Assembly (NCBI RefSeq): GCF_017591425.1
Contig: NW_024465801.1
Span: forward strand, 1-64,000
Direction of reading: 5' to 3'
Length of the DNA stretch: 64,000 nt
Source of the DNA: Ochotona curzoniae
Taxonomy: Eukaryota; Chordata; Mammalia; Lagomorpha; Ochotonidae
The position numbers and the translations under genes are program-made. Each line of letters starts with the position of its first letter. Within the stretch, counting starts at the first letter, position 1. Shown here piece by piece: positions 45,326 through 57,600 of the stretch. A model generated the notes under the pieces. The model was not told where the DNA came from, did no database searches, and saw only the letters and a program-made list of their open reading frames with translations.

Positions 45326-45338
45326 CAATAAAACACAT

Positions 45339-45678
45339 CTTAGAGAAAGAGAGAGAGAGATGATTGGTGTGGGACCAAAAAAAAAAAAACAAAAAGGAAG
45401 ATTTTATATATGGTATATGTGCTACTTAACATACTGCTGCTTATGTAAACTTTGAGAATTATATATCATTTTTAAAAATAAGTGTGCCTAGACTGAAGTG
45501 CAAATTAAGGAATGCTGGGCTACAAATGACAAATATTCAACTGTCAGGTGGCCCCTCTGTGCAAGCTAGGAAAGGCCACCATCTTTATATGCAGATTCCA
45601 GTACAGACTACTCATATCTGCTGGGAAGGTATTAGAGAGACTGAGGAATCATGAAAAAATTCTTAAAGTATTCCCTGC
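45339..45678. other. Unique sequence
   Basis: Short (GA)n and A-run near 45346-45390. No gene seen. Confidence 0.45.
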
Positions 45679-46000
45679 GGGCCCGGTGCAGTAACCTAGT
45701 GGCTAAAATTCTTGCCTTGCACCTGCCAGGATCCCATATGAATACAGTTCACATCCTGGCAGCCCCACTTCCCATCCAGCTCCCTGCTTGTGGCCTGGAA
45801 AAGCAGTCGAGGACAGCCCAAAGCCTTGGGACCCTGCACCTACATGGGAGACCCATAAGAAGCTCCTGGCTTTGGATAGGCATGGATCTGGTCATTGCGG
45901 CCACTTGGGGAGTGAGTCATTGGAAGGAGGAACTTTCTGTCTCTCCTTCTTTCTGTATATCTTGTTTTCCAATAGAAATAAATATTTTAAAAAAATCCTA
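45679..46000 (+). mobile_element. C-SINE, full length
   Basis: Head GGGCCCGGTGCAGTAACCTA, CCCATATGAATACAG (one base lost in the box), body, and AATAGAAATAAATATTTT tail. Confidence 0.9.
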
Positions 46001-46264
46001 TGATAACTGGAGTGCCTCACGATAAAATTCCATTCTTTCAGACAAAGTAATTTGCAATACTATGCCTAAATCAAGGGCATAAGTGATTCATTTATCTGTG
46101 TTCCTTTACTGAGTGGCTATCTATTACAGTGATCTGAACATAATTGCATCTGATTAAAGAAGCACAGTCAAATGGAAAGAATATACTCTCCACTCTCCAG
46201 CATGCATCAACTTGCCACATTACAGGATAGGGTTGCAGCCTGCTGGTCAGCAGTATTTTCAGTA

Positions 46265-46510
46265 TGTCTGTGCCCCATAGAACATCAGAGAAGTAGATCT
46301 CAATCCCTTACAGTGCTTCTGGACGACTCCACCTTACAGCTAATGCAGACCCTGGCAGTCCATGATGAAGGCTCAAGTGATTGGGTTCTTACTACCCACC
46401 AGGCAGAACTGAGTTATGTTCAGGAATCTGGGGTGTGAACTATTGGGCTCGCTCTCTCTCTCCCTCTCTTTCTCTCTTTCTCTCTCCCTCCCTCTCTCTC
46501 CCTGTGCCTT
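46265..46510 (+). mobile_element. Older C-SINE2-like element
   Basis: CTAATGCAGACCCTGGCAGT, AAGGCTCAAGTGATTGGGTT, ACTACCCACCAGGCAGAAC, then a long CT-repeat (46449-46505), the typical order of the older lagomorph SINE. Confidence 0.75.
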
Positions 46511-48369
46511 TTGCAGAACATCCCTGCAGGCAGCTCATCTCAGTTTCCTGAGAGCCCAACCTTCAGATCTTATAGGCTGGGCTTCCAATCCTTCTTATTC
46601 AGTGTCCTTTCCAATAATTTGATTTAATATTAGTACTTTCTTGGCAATACTTAGTGGCTGGCTAGAGGGTTGTCATACTTCCAGAGCCAGAGCAACAACT
46701 GAGGTTCAGTTGTCTTCCTAGTCCACAGAAGTCTAAGACAATAAACATATTATGTTGCTTCATACTGTTAAACTGGAGTTGATGCATTCTGTAACAAGAG
46801 AAACCTACTGCAGTCACTGTTCGCGAAACCATCCAGGTGATTTCTGCTGTCCTGGGAAAGTATAGCAAGGCTCTGAGGGGTCACATGCATTCAGTCACCA
46901 GAGTCTTAGACATGCCATGTCCCTTTGCCTGGGCACTTCACTTCACTTAGATCTGGACTGATCATTTCTCAGTATAAAGCCTAATTATCACTAGATATTT
47001 GAGGATTTCCTACAAAGTAAATTTTGTAGCACAGTTATTCTTACTGCATTTTCCATTCAATTGTACTGAAATTTCACTTTGATTTCTTTTTCATTGTTCC
47101 ACAATTTCCAGTTCTGCATCTATTACTATGTCTAGTATATAGTTGAATGTCTAATTTGAAAGGACTAAGGATTACAATAGATACATTTTGATCTGAGCCT
47201 CCAGGATTTGCGACAAGGTGATTAAATGTGTTTCTGGTTAAAACAAGAGTTTACCTTCCTTAGAAAGCACTGTGGGGGTGTGCATTCAGGAGCTCATAAA
47301 TGCAAAGAGAATTGGATGCAGGAAAAAATAGGAGTGAGAGTGAAAGGACATCCCTGCCTTGTACCCATGGATGGGACACTGTGATCGTCCAGAGTATGAT
47401 TTCAGGGCTGAACTCTATGGTACCGAAGTCTGAGTTTTGCTATGCAGTGTCGATGTGATCTTGAAAAAATTACTCTAATTGTCTGCATCTAGCCTCATTC
47501 AATAAAGTGATTTCATTGCATGTTTGCAAAAAAAGTCATTGCATGTTTGCAAAAAAACAATGTGTGTGTTTAAAACAGAACAGAGTAAACTGCATAAATA
47601 TTCATTATTGAAGGAATATTCCAGAAATATAGTATAATGCTATTATAAACACATGCTCTGTGGATGACATAGAAGGACTAAAACACTGGAAAAGCCAGTG
47701 TATTAACAATCATGGCTATCAGGTACCTGCTTTGTATGGGGCTTTGTAATAACACGAATGTGTTAACTCAATTCTCATATACACTGCAACAGTTATGTAT
47801 GAAGAGTGGTGATGTACTGATGATCAGTCATATCTGCTGCACAATTAAGTAATTTGTCCAAAGTCACAGCAGTAGGGAGGGTTGAAATTGGGACTTAATA
47901 ACATGCTATTCATTCAGAGTCTGCCCTATCATCCACTGTGCTGCACTTTTTCTGTGAGTGGTCCATGTTTGAGTCTCCAGAGTTATTCCAGCATAAATGT
48001 ATGGAGACTTGGCTGGAATTGGAAGTTGAGCTAGGTGTTGTTTAGATCAACAGAACTTTTGTATCATCTAATTAAGCTTCTTTACCTCATACTTCGGTTG
48101 TTTCTTTAAGATTATTGTATAAATGTATACTACAATGTTCTGTGCAAGACAAAACTAAACATTTACTTGGTTTGAATTTGTTTGCTTTATGCACTAAGGG
48201 AGCAAAGACAATGCATTGCTTTGTCTAAAGTTGAGTGAAGTGGTGGAGTGACATGAACTTATTGTTTGACCTGAAATGAGGAACGTAGTCATACTGAGAG
48301 GAGTATAAAACATATGAAGATGCTTGAGTTTAAGGAATCAGTCAACCCTGGATCTGATTTAAAGCTGGA
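46511..48369. other. Unique sequence with a 23-bp tandem duplication
   Basis: TCATTGCATGTTTGCAAAAAAA occurs at 47513-47534 and again at 47536-47557 (23-bp period). Otherwise no gene, RNA or recognised repeat in 1.9 kb. Confidence 0.55.
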
Positions 48370-48385
48370 AAACATAACTACTCTT

Positions 48386-48715
48386 TTTTTTAAAGATTTA
48401 TTTTTTTGTTATTATTTTTATTGAAAAGGCGGATATACAGAGAGGAGAGGCAGAGAGGAAGATCTTCCGTCCGATGATTCACTCCCCAAGTGAGTGCAAT
48501 GGCCGATACCATGCCTATCCGAAGCCAGGAGCCTCTTCCGGGTCTCCCACGTGGGTGCAGGGTCCCATAGCTTTGGGGCCGTCCTCGACTGCTTTCCCAG
48601 GCCACAGGCAGGGAACTGAAAGGGAAGCGGGGCCGCCGGGATAGAACCGGCACCCATATGGGATCCCGGGCGTGCAAGGCGAGGACCTTAACCACTGCAC
48701 CACCCCGCCGGTCCC
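48386..48715 (-). mobile_element. C-SINE, full length, young
   Basis: Reverse-orientation element with most CpGs retained. A perfect 16-bp target duplication AAACATAACTACTCTT lies at 48370-48385 and 48716-48731. Confidence 0.96.
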
Positions 48716-48842
48716 AAACATAACTACTCTTAACTGAATGCACTTAAACGCCTGAACTTGGCACTGTGCTCTGGATATTTGATAAGCAATTAGCTTGAGC
48801 TTAAATATATATATGAACATAAATGATGTATGTATACATGAA

Positions 48843-48905
48843 ATGAGAGTACAGATATATATGTACTCATATATGTATATATATTTCATATATATGTACT
48901 CTCAT
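48843..48905. repeat. AT-rich inverted repeat (imperfect hairpin)
   Basis: ATGAGAGTACAGATATATATG (48843-48863) pairs with CATATATATGTACTCTCAT (48887-48905) apart from a 2-nt bulge. It lies inside a larger (TA)n-rich stretch, 48800-48920. Confidence 0.8.
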
Positions 48906-48959
48906 ATATATATAAAATTCATATATCTATGAAATTCACAGAGATATGAAATTCATTTT

Positions 48960-49745
48960 TTGGAATATGTTCCCAGAAGTGAGGATTTATGCTAGACTGA
49001 TTTTCAGTTTTCTAAGGAATTGTTATACTAGCTTCCCTAATGCTTGTACTAGTTTCCATCCCCACTGTTTCCTGTACACCTCACCAGCATTTGTTATTTT
49101 TTGCCTGTGTTAACTGTTTAAAAATGTGTGTGAGAAGAAACTCCCTGTGTTTTATTGATATCATTAATTGCGTTTGCCTGAGGGATAACAACAGTGTGCA
49201 CTGAGCTTTGTGTTTAATGTCCGTTTGTACTTGTTTTGAAAAAAAATTCTCCATTCATATCATTTGCCCATTTTCCTGGTTTGACTTCCTTAAGCTCCTG
49301 TCATAGTTTGGCTATCAATCATTTATTACATTCATAATTTGCAAAAGTCTTCTCTTATTTTGTTGATTATCTCCTCATTCTCTTGATCACTTTGTTCATT
49401 GTGCAAAAATTCCTTTTTTATATAACCACATTTTCTATTTTTAATTGCATTTATCATTAACAGCTCAGCCTAAACACTGTTGCCTGAGCCTATGTCTTGC
49501 AGTGTTTTTTTTTTTTTCTATATTTTATTCAAGTAGTGTCACAGTTTCAGGTGTTATATGTAGAATTTGGTCCATTTTTAGTTGATATTTGATTGGAGTA
49601 CTTTTATACTCTTATTTAAAGCTTCTGCATGTGGAAATCCCATTTTCCCCACAAGAATTGTTGGCAATAATTTTAATTCACTGAATTTTTGAGGATTAGG
49701 TTTTGGATGTATGGTTTATGTTAAAATTGGTTTCATGAAGTTCAA
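48960..49745 (-). mobile_element. Old L1 ORF2 fragment
   Basis: Minus-strand L1 order: CCACTGTTTCCTGTACACCT, CACCAGCATTTGTTATTTTT, CATTTGCCCATTTTCCTGGT, TTTGTTGATTATCTCCTCAT, GCCTATGTCTTGCAGTG. Strongly diverged. Confidence 0.85.
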
Positions 49746-49787
49746 CTCAATCAATTAATTGTTTGATGCTTTTTAAAACCTCAAATT

Positions 49788-50086
49788 GGGGCCCAGTGTG
49801 ATAAAGTCCTCCCCTTGAACATGTTGCAATCCCATATGAGCACTGGTTCTAGTCCCAGCAGCTGCACTTCCCATACAGCTACCTGCTTGTAGCCTGAGAA
49901 AGCTTTTGAGGATGGCCCCAAAGCCTTGGGGACCTGCACGAGTGTGGGAGACCCAGAAGAGGCTCCTGGCCTCGGATTGTTTCAACTCCAGCCATTTTGG
50001 CCCCTTGGGGAGAGAACCATCAGACGGAAGATCTTCCTCTCTGTTTATCTGTCTTTCCAATAAAAATAAATAGACCTTAAAAGAAA
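49788..50086 (+). mobile_element. C-SINE, diverged head
   Basis: GGGGCCCAGTGTGATAAAGT (head with a deletion), CCCATATGAGCACTGG, body, and AATAAAAATAAATAGACCTT tail. A short CAAATTG repeat flanks it (49782, 50089). Confidence 0.88.
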
Positions 50087-50669
50087 GACAAATTGCTTGT
50101 TAATATCACTCAAAGTAATTAACTTTAAAAATTCCATTGCTTCTGTCAGACTAATATTTTTATGAATTAGCCTACTGTATGCTAGCTCTTCCATCTATGC
50201 ATAGATGTGGGTTAATAATTTCACCTTTGGAGCTTACACCTCCAGTCGCCTCTCGGCAGCGGGTGGGTCCCAGGACAGCGCGTCTCATGTCCGGATCCCA
50301 TACGCCCGCCATCATGGGCACATGGTGAACCGGGCTTGGGCGGCCAGGGCGCCAGTAGGTGCCAGGCTTTGTGTGCTGGCCGCCCAGCAGGGGAACCCTG
50401 GGATTTTGGTGGTTTGAATTGCTGCTTATGTGGCTCCACGTTGAACCCGATGTGTTTCTGCGAGTTGGAGTTGAATACATCCTAAAGTTTCCCAATGACT
50501 GTTCCTCTCCCTTTAAAGAAAATGTACCACTTAGCAATGCTGACCACTAAATACCAGTTCATGCTAAAGCTTTCGCATGTGTCTTGTCCAGTAGACACAC
50601 TAACTGGATTAAGGCTACCGCCAAGGAGCACGTGGGCTGGAATGGGGGCTGTGTTCTGATCTGGTAACA
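50087..50669. other. Sequence upstream of V3, with a CpG-richer block
   Basis: 50230-50420 is GC- and CpG-rich (CGCCTCTCGGCAGCGGGTGG, CAGCGCGTCTCATGTCCGGA). No homologue is seen beside V1 or V2, so it may be flanking DNA or the true 5' end of V3 lost in the others. Frames of 63-121 codons here are not supported. Confidence 0.4.
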
Positions 50670-52490
50670 GTGAAATCCCCCTTGGCACAAGTGTGGACTG
50701 TGACTGGACGCACCAGGCTGGACCAGACCCCAGTACTGTCTGGTGCTCCTGGAGGACCAGGATAGAAGTGGGACAGATTATGCTAGGTGGCAACCCCTAC
50801 TGAACCATGTGTGAGCCGTATGTGGGAATGGACTGGACGAGCCATGGCTGGGCTGAAATATCCAACAACAAGAACCAGCTTGGGTCGAAAGCTAGTCAGG
50901 AACTGGGCTAGGGCTGGCTCATGGACCCACTGGCATGTGCAAAATCCGGCAATGGGAGAGGTTCTGATGGAGGAGCCTGGGCAACTCCTCTGGCAGGACA
51001 CAGACCCCACTGGTAAGCGCAAGAAGCATGAATGGAAACAGCCCAGAGCAGGCCACAAGAAGTTTCCCACTGGCAAACATTAGGCATGGATTGGGGGCAG
51101 ACCAGGCTAATCAGTTAACATCATCACTGGCAAATCTGAGCACCAGAACAGAGTAAGGGTCGAGCCAGGTTTGGTTGTGATAAAAACCAGTCCACACTAC
51201 AGAATGCCAGGAGGAGGTTGACTGTGCCGGATGTGACTGCAGTGCCCATCCAGCACACGTGAGAAACAGGAGGAGAGGGGACAGAGCCAGCGGGGAAATA
51301 AGGGGAGGTTCCCCCTGCTGGACAGCTACTCCCACTGGAGAACATGAACTGGGATGGGGCAGACCAGACTAAGCAGGGCTACAACACCTGTGCACCTCCT
51401 GTGGACTAGACCAGGGAAAAGCCAGGATGGGTTGATTGTTCCTTGGGTGCAACCTACAATTAGAATGGGAGAGGGCTGTTTGGGCATAGCTGTAGCATCA
51501 GCTGGCAGAAACTGGCACTGGGGGCTAATCCTGTCAAGTTAAACTTCAGAACCACCTGGAAAGTGCACAATCCGGGAGACTTGGGAGGGAAATAGTGGGT
51601 TCCCCCCTCTTGGGTTACCACTGCCACGGGAAGGCACAAGAACTAGGACAGGGGCTGGGGTAGCTAGACAGAGAGGCACTCAACCACACCCGTGAAGGCT
51701 TGACTGTTGAGCTGGGTAGATGGATCCAAGCTTCAATACCATTTGCCATGTACGACAACCAGGGGGATGTGGGTCAGATTGGACTGGTCTGCCACACATA
51801 TTGGCAAACCAGGGTAGGGGGTTGGCCTGGTGGGGGTTATTGTGGGCTGCTCTCATCAGGATGCAGCTCCCACTGGTTTAGGTGAAGACCAAGTATGTGC
51901 TGTACAGAACCAGGCTGGACTGCAACACCTATTGGTTCCAGTAGAAGGCGGGGCTGAAAACAGAAGCAACCTAGCACTTGCAACTACCAGCTGACCAGGT
52001 GATGGACTGTGCTAGGCCCTGTGCTTGCTGGTGCATACGAGTATCTGGCCTGGGAACACCTCAGACGAAGTTTCTTTGGTGATCTGCCCAACTGAAATGC
52101 CAGACTCAGAACACAAACCATGAAGGGACAGAAGATGGAACAAGTTAATCAACCACCTCAGCAACAAAATACCAGGCAAATAGAGGTGCTATGATGGACA
52201 ATGTCAATTAATGGATTTTTCAACAACCTCATCGTGTTTGGAGAGGCAAGATTGGCAGCAATTTCAAAACTGGTGACCTATTGAAACCACTTCAATGAGT
52301 ATCTCAGAGCATGCCCCACATGCGGGACTTGGGGTGGGTGGGAAACCGGGTGGGGCTTCTCCCTCAATATTCCCCTCTACCTCAGATATATGAAGGAAAC
52401 AATATGGAAATAATAGTCTTACCCACTTTCCTGTAGCCCTTGACCCTTTATGCACAAATTAACCATGTAAAGATTGTTAAAATAAACAAA
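50670..52490 (+). mobile_element. Unclassified dispersed element with ~57-bp internal repeats (copy V3, inverted)
   Basis: Reverse complement of the V1/V2 layout: starts near CTTGGCACAAGTGTGGACTG (50679), continues through units such as CCCACTGGCATGTGCAAAAT, GACCCCACTGGTAAGCGC, AGCTCCCACTGGTTTAGG and ACACCTATTGGTTCCAGTAG, then the non-repetitive part (GCATGCCCCACATGCGGGAC, GGGTGGGAAACCGGGTGGGG). It ends near AAGATTGTTAAAATAAACAA (52470-52490), matching the V1 left end. Anchor spacing equals V1 within ~10 bp, and like V1 it lacks the ~160-bp long-form block. Confidence 0.7.
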
Positions 52491-53715
52491 CTGTTCTCTG
52501 GTTATTTCTTCATAAAATTTCCTTGAGGATTTTCAGGAAAATGACAGATACAAACCTCTAACAATTCCCTCCTCTATAAAAGCAAGGGAAGATTGGACAA
52601 ATATTAGTCTTTGAAATTCATAATATTGAAAAAAAAAAGTGTTTGCAGCATATATCTGAGGGAAATGGATAGCCATGTATAAGGAGACTAACTTTGTGCC
52701 ATTTTAATTTGTGGTGTTTTAATCTGTCTTCCAAACTCTCAACAGAATATTCTGGGAAACCAACAGCTACATTCATGTTTAAAAAAAAATCAAATTAAGA
52801 AAATCAAAGTAAGAAACATGATGTTGAAATGCCTTAAAACCACAATCCCTGTGAATTGTGATTATTTTCCCTGTTTTGCAGTTCATTGAAAGCACTAGGA
52901 AACTGTCTGTGGATATCTTGATTTTTTTCCCTTGATAACAGTCTTTATTGTAAGGTGTCTGCTTGCAACTTCTAATTTCTTAATTTCACAAATACCCGAG
53001 TCGTGAGACAAAAATGAGGGAAAATTATAAGCAAAATCAAATACATAAAGTTTCAAGCTGGGAAATGTGACCTCAAAAGAAGTGTGGGACATCTCTGGCC
53101 TAGTGTTTACAATCTAAAAGACCACATGCTTGTGTGGAGCTCTGAGTATGCCTGAGAAGCAGAGGTATGTGTCCTCATCTCTGCCAGACAGAGTTTGTGC
53201 ATGTAAGAAATGAAGACAAAGGCAGAGTAAACTGTCTTGATTATTTTTGAATTTCTATTGCAAAATTGCTCACAGAACTCCTCAGCAAGGCACATAGTTC
53301 AAAGGGTCTTGGTTCAAGGCATTGAAAGTAATCTCTATATAAGCATTAGCAGGCCACACAACTAACCCATCTGACCTTTCAATGACCTCATGGGACTAAG
53401 AATGCAAACATTACAGAACACATTCAGAAAAATTACCAAATAGGCAAAGGCCAACACAAATAATAAACAGCATTAGGGACAATCCTTTAGGAGAGAGAAA
53501 CATTTTATTTCCATGTTTAAAGAATTGTATTATTGAAAACACCCTGATATAGCCAAAAGGTGTAAAACACAAACAAAACTGAACTAAAAATAATGCACAT
53601 CCTATTCCCCCAAAAAGACAAATTATAAGTAGTATTTATCCAAAAGAAACTCCAGGAATTGGATTAATTATACACCATTTTTATTACACAGCATCTTTAT
53701 TCAAAGGATTAATAG
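52491..53715. other. Unique AT-rich sequence
   Basis: No frame above 65 codons, no RNA gene and no recognised repeat. Confidence 0.5.
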
Positions 53716-54030
53716 GAACCGACATGGTTTCCTAGTGCTAAATCATCTCCTTGCATGTGGTACCAGGACCCCATTTGTTCACCAGTTCATGTCTCGGCTA
53801 CCTACCTTGCTTCCCATCTAGCCCCCTGGATGTGGCCTGGGAAAGCAGTCAAGGATGGCTCAAAGCCTTGGGACCCTGCCCTCACGTGGGAGACCTGGAG
53901 GAAGCTCCTTGCTCCTGGCTTTGTATTGGCTCAGTTGCAGCCATTGTGGCCACTTGGGGAGTGAACCAGCAGATGGAAACTGTTTTTTTGTCTCTCCTCT
54001 CTGTAAAAATATGGTTTTCTAAGAAAAAAT
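53716..54030 (+). mobile_element. C-SINE, diverged
   Basis: CCGACATGGTTTCCTAGTGC (head), CTTGCATGTGGTACCAGGAC, TTGGGACCCTGCCCTCACGT, GTGAACCAGCAGATGGAAAC, CT-rich end and AAAAAATAAT tail. Confidence 0.85.
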
Positions 54031-54211
54031 AATATATGTATACATATATATTTAGTTAACAGAAAAGGATTAACAGAAATCAAGTTGACGAGATAAAGGA
54101 AAATAAACTTAATGTAAAGAATTAGTAAATATAGAATACAAATACAAAAAAAAAAAACACATGAAAAACAGAAATTCCAGTGTTGCTAAATAAAATGAAA
54201 ATCAATACAGT

Positions 54212-54226
54212 GATTCAGTGAATTTC
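54212..54226. repeat. Target site duplication of L1 copy 2 (left)
   Basis: GATTCAGTGAATTTC, identical to 60912-60926. It sits directly before the T-run of the minus-strand L1. Confidence 0.97.
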
Positions 54227-54678
54227 TTTTTTTTTTTTTTTTATTGTTGCTTACACTGTATTATGTAGTACAGTTTCATAGGCGCTGGGGATTCCCCCCA
54301 CCCCTCCCCATATCCCTCCCCCCATGGTGGATTCCTCCACCTTGCTGCATAACCACAGTTCAAGTTCAGCTGAGATTCATTGCTTGCAAACACATGCCTA
54401 GCATAAAGTTCAGCGTCTTATTGTCCAGACAAGTTCAGTGGCCTCCTGGGGAGACCCTCTATGGTCTGAAGATAGGTCTAACAGAGTAAAGATCCGGTCA
54501 GTTAAAAGCCCCAACAAGGCCTCAGTATCAATATACAACATTATGGAATTAATTGACATAGTATTGGGTAAACAATATGTTAAAAATAATGCAAGTTCCA
54601 TTCTTCGAAACATCTGGGTTGAGACAGCATCAATGACACGTTCAAAAAATAACAAACAACCAAACAATAAATTACAGG
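54227..54678 (-). other. L1 copy 2 3' UTR with G-rich polypurine tract
   Basis: 54290-54322 reads, on the L1 strand, as runs of G separated by A or T (four or more runs of at least three G). That is the quadruplex-capable polypurine tract typical of mammalian L1 3' UTRs. The poly(A) follows AACAATAAA. Confidence 0.85.
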
Positions 54679-57600
54679 TTAAATCAAGGCAAACATGTGG
54701 TATCTAATCTTTTGGGATTCGCTCATTTCCCTTAGCATTATAGTTTCCAGTTGTGCCCATTTAGCCACAAAGAACTGCATTTTGTTTTTTTTAATAGCTG
54801 AGTAGTATTCCATGGAGTAGATGAACCAAAGCTTTCTTATCCAATCTTCTATTGATGGGCATTTCGGTTGCTTCCATGTTTTTGCAATTACTGATTGTGC
54901 TGCAATGAACATAGGGATGCATGTTGGTTTGTCGTAAAACAGGTGTTTTGGATATATTCCTAGGAGTGCTATTGCTGGGTCATATGGCATGCAGATTCCG
55001 AGTTGTTTGAGTGTTCTCCAGACTGATTTCCATAAAGGCTGTACCAATTTGCAGCTCCACCAGCAGTGGAGTAGGGTTCCCTTTTCCCCGCATCCTCGCC
55101 AGCAAGCGTCGTTGGTGTTCTTGATTATGTGGGCCAATCTTACTGGTGTTAGGTGGTACCTCATCGATGTTTTAATTTGGATTTCCCTTATTGCTAGGGA
55201 GCTGGAACATTTTTTCATATGTTTGTTTGCCATTTGGACTTGTTCCTTTGTGAAATGTTTGCCCATTTCCCTTGCCCATTTCTTGAGTGGCTTGTTTGTT
55301 TTGGTTTTTTGGTTGTTTTGAAGTTCTTTGTATATCCTGGAAATTAGCCCCCTATCGCCTATATCGTGTGCAAAGATCTTCTCCCACTCTGTGGGTTGCT
55401 TTTTTACTTTGTTGATTGTTTCCCTTGCTGTACAGAAGCTTCTTAGTTTGATGAGGTCCCATTTGTTTATTCTGTTCTCAACTGCTATTGCTTTTGGTGT
55501 CCTTCTTAGAAAGTCGGAACCTACTCCTAGGTCTTGCAGGGTATTTCCTACATTTTCTTGCAAGAGTTTGAAGGTTTCTGGATGTAGGTTTAGGTCTTTT
55601 ATCCATGTAGATTGGATCTTAGTGTATGGTGATAGATGTGGGTCTATCCTTTTGTTTCTACAGGCTATCAGCCAGTTGTCCCAACAACATTTACTAAAGA
55701 GGCCTTCCCACTTGCTTGAGCTATCATTGGTCTTTTTGTCAAAGATTAATTGGCTGTATTTGTGTGGGTTCCCTTTTGGTGCTTCTATTCTATTCCATTG
55801 ATCTTCCTTTCTGTCTTTGTGCCAGTACCAGGCTGTTTTGATAACCACTGCTCTATAGTATGTCCAGAGGTCCGGGATTGTGATTCCCCCTGCTAACCTC
55901 TTATTTTTCAGGATGGTTCTAGCTATTCGTGGTTTTTTGTGTTTCCAGATGAACTTTTGAATCATTGTATCCAGTTCCGTGAAGAATGTTTTGGGCAATT
56001 TGATTGGAATTGCGTTGAAAATGTATATTGCTTGTGGTAGTATAGACATTTTAATGATATTGATTTTGCCTATCCAGGAGCACGGGATGTTATTCCATCT
56101 TTTGAGGTCTTGTTCAATTTCCTTTTTAAATAGTTTGTAGTTTTCTTCGAATAGGTCTCCTACGCTTTTGGTTAGATTGATTCCCAAATACTTCATACTT
56201 CTCTCTGCTATTTTGAATGGTATCCTGTTGGTTAGATCTTCTTCCATCTTGGTGTTATTTGCATACACTATGGCTGTTGATTTTCGTTCGTTAATTTTGT
56301 ACCCTGCCACTCTGCCAAACTCTCGTATAAGTTCTAGCAGTTTCTGTATTGAGTCTCCTGGTTTTTCTATGTATAGGATTATGTCATCTGCATATAGTGA
56401 AAGCTTGACTTCTTCGTTTCCTATACGTATGCCTTTGATTTCTTTTTCTTGTCTTATGGCCTCTGCAAGTACCTCTAGGACTATGTTGAATAGCAGTGGT
56501 GATAGCGGGCACCCTTGTCTTGTTCCAGATCTCAGTGGGAAGGGTTCTAGCTTTTCTCCATTCAGTATGATACTGGCGTTGGGTTTTTCATAAATTGCTT
56601 TAATTATGTTGTGGATTTTCCCATCTATGCCTACTTTGGCTAGAGTTTTTAGCATGAAGAGGTGTTGGATTTTGTCGAAAGCTTTTTCTGCATCTATTGA
56701 AACTATTATGTGGTTCTTGTTTTGCAGTTTTTGGATATGGTTTATAACATTTATGGATTTCCGAATGTTGAACCATCCCTGCATTCCAGGGATGAATCCT
56801 ACTTGATCCGGATGAATGATCTGTCTGATGATTTTTTGAATTCTATTGGCTAGGATTTTGTTGAGAATTTTAGCATCAATGTTCATCAGAGAGATAGGTC
56901 TGTAGTTTTCCTTCTCTGATGGTTCTCTGTCCGGTTTTGGGATTAAGGTGATGTTGGCTTCATAGAATGAGTTTGGGAGGGTTGCTTCCTCCTCTATTGT
57001 TTTGAAGAGCTTGTAGAGGATTGGGGTTAGTTCTGTTCGGAATGTTTTGTAGAATTCTGTAGTGAAGCCGTCTGGGCCTGGGCTTTTTTTCGTTGGGAGA
57101 TCCTTGATGACTGTTTCAATCTCTACCTCGGTTATGGGTTTATTTAATTCTGCAGTTGCCTCCGGACTGAGTTTTGGTAAGTGGTGGGAGTCCAAGAACT
57201 TTTCTATTTCTTGGTGGTCCTCAAATTTGTGGGAGTACAGTTCTTTGTAGTAATTTCTAATTATTTTCTTAATGATTGCAGTGTCTGTTGTTATGTTGCC
57301 TTTTTCATCTTTAATGCTATTGATTCTCACTTTCTCTTGTTTTTTTTTTGGTCAATCGGGCCAGTGGAGTGTCTATTTTGTTTATTTTCTCAAAAAACCA
57401 ACTTTTTGATTTGTTGATTTTATGTATAGTTTTTTTGATTTCTATTTGGTTTATCTCCTCCCTTGTTTTGATGATTTCTTGTTTCCTATTGTGCGTGGGA
57501 CTCTTCTGCTGCTGTTTTTCCAGATCCTGGAGGTGTGTGGTTAGTTCCTGTATTTGGCGTCTTTCTTGGGCCTTGACATGCGCTCCGATTGCAATGAATC

